From Methanobacteriota archaeon (GTDB lineage: Archaea > Thermoplasmatota > Poseidoniia > Poseidoniales > Poseidoniaceae): a stretch of DNA of 13,243 bases. Location: NCBI GenBank assembly GCA_018623995.1, contig JAAZUV010000024.1, forward strand, positions 1-13,243, in the 5' to 3' direction. Each line of letters starts with the position of its first letter. The first letter of the stretch is position 1. The position numbers were made by a program, and so were the translations under genes. Below are positions 12,522 through 13,243 of the stretch, one piece after another. The notes beneath the pieces were generated by a model. It was not told where the DNA came from, ran no database searches, and saw only the letters and a list, made by a program, of their open reading frames with translations.

Positions 12522-13243
12522 ATGCGTAAAGCCGTATTTCTTGTTCTTATCTTTTTCATTTCAGTGATGGCGCCACTCGCCTCCTCTGCCACGACTGAAA
12601 CACAGTTCAAAGGTGGTGCAACCTCGTACACGCACACCTTCAATGGCCAAGGAAATGGGTCTGCTGGTGTCATCACATTCCCGTTCGGTGCTGAGGTGAC
12701 CTCGGCCCAATTCAACTTCCTCGGTGAGGCCAGCACCACGACATGGAGCAACTTCACCAACAACAACGACTTCGGTGGCGTCGGTACAGGTCAATGGTCG
12801 AGTAAGCAAACAGGATCGTTCCAGTACGGTTCACGAACCAATTTGGAAACGGCCAACAATGAAATCTCACTTCGCGGGAACCCTACCAACAACGTAGCGA
12901 ATTTCCGTAACAGCAACGAACTTTCTGCAGCGAATTCAGCCACCATCAATGCAACCGGTCAATTCGTCGCTCTTGGTGACCAAGGCTATACTAGCGTCAC
13001 GAAGCAATTCAACGATCTCTCTGTTTCTTCCAGTGCAAGTTGGAATTACCGTGGTATCGTCGTCCCAGTTTCCGAACACGAAATTCATGCAACTCGTTAC
13101 TCCAGTACGTCGATGTACACAGCGCCAAGCATCCAACGAATCAATGCTACCACCGGCGCACTGCTCGGCTCTGCGAGCATCAGTACTTCCGGTTGTACTT
13201 CTTCAGTATCGAGTTATTGGTACGATGCAGCCGTTGACCCAAA
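12522..13243 (+). CDS. Secreted Asn/Ser/Thr-rich surface protein (partial, N-terminal 240 residues)
   Basis: The ATG at 12522 opens a frame without stop to the window edge (240 codons plus 2 nt). Residues 1-23 form a signal peptide (MRK, hydrophobic AVFLVLIFFISVMAPLA, then SSA). The mature part is polar and beta-rich, with 21 Asn and several N-x-S/T sequons (N45, N77, N143, N208) typical of glycosylated archaeal surface proteins. One cysteine is visible (C225). Residues about 203-240 (IQRINATTGALLGSASIS... YWYDAAVDP) resemble the phrase pattern of a beta-propeller blade; that is a guess. No good SD is seen. The C-terminal part, which would show anchoring and domains, is outside the window. 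It starts on the opposite strand from the signal peptidase pair. Confidence 0.8.
   Translation, partial: MRKAVFLVLIFFISVMAPLASSATTETQFKGGATSYTHTFNGQGNGSAGVITFPFGAEVTSAQFNFLGEASTTTWSNFTNNNDFGGVGTGQWSSKQTGSFQYGSRTNLETANNEISLRGNPTNNVANFRNSNELSAANSATINATGQFVALGDQGYTSVTKQFNDLSVSSSASWNYRGIVVPVSEHEIHATRYSSTSMYTAPSIQRINATTGALLGSASISTSGCTSSVSSYWYDAAVDP

Noticed and set aside
12485..12809. Minus-strand open frames opposite the secreted-protein start
   Set aside because: The plus strand has a signal peptide and an uninterrupted frame to the edge; these are shadows.
1..13243. CRISPR array, tRNA, rRNA, insertion sequence or prophage
   Set aside because: No regularly spaced repeats, cloverleaf-like sequences, transposase motifs or terminal inverted repeats with target duplications were seen on reading both strands.

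Overview
The window looks archaeal. It carries an MC1-type chromosomal protein, a Hjc-type Holliday junction resolvase, an archaeal DacZ-type diadenylate cyclase with a pyruvate-kinase-C-like N-terminus, a SEC11/S26B-style signal peptidase, a BRE/TATA promoter and GGAGGT Shine-Dalgarno sites. The very large secreted, sequon-rich surface protein with PA14, LamG and CARDB-like domains and a short Trp-rich cytoplasmic tail suggests a marine Thermoplasmatota lineage such as Poseidoniales (Marine Group II). That placement is inference from gene content, not from a marker phylogeny. No tRNA, rRNA, CRISPR array, insertion sequence or phage gene is visible.

Layout. The left third reads leftwards: a 1758-residue surface protein (534-5810), a 77-residue stand-alone RAM/AsnC-C domain protein 24 bp after it (276-509), then an MC1 gene (1-141) cut by the window edge, with its own promoter and preceded by two T-runs that may act as terminators. 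A divergent promoter region (about 5811-5937) holds direct and inverted repeats and separates the surface protein from a rightward two-gene operon: a macro-domain protein and the diadenylate cyclase. Next come a leftward RuvC/YqgF-like RNase H-fold protein, a rightward Hjc resolvase, a leftward site-2 protease with a PDZ domain, and a rightward unrecognised 180-residue protein. A leftward pair follows: a small two-helix membrane protein and the signal peptidase. The window ends in the first 240 codons of a secreted Asn/Ser/Thr-rich protein (12522 onward, open at the edge).

Packing is tight. Three convergent pairs end with stops that touch or overlap (7412-7419, 8913/8914, 11000/11001), leaving no dedicated terminator space. 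The themes are cell-surface and envelope biogenesis (surface protein, signal peptidase, site-2 protease, secreted protein), nucleotide signalling (macro plus DacZ), and DNA structure and repair (MC1, Hjc, RuvC-like).

The most striking items are the nested architecture of the surface protein and the macro-DacZ operon. In the surface protein a TIGR03790-like domain is split by a jelly-roll domain, which is itself split by a PA14-LamG cassette.
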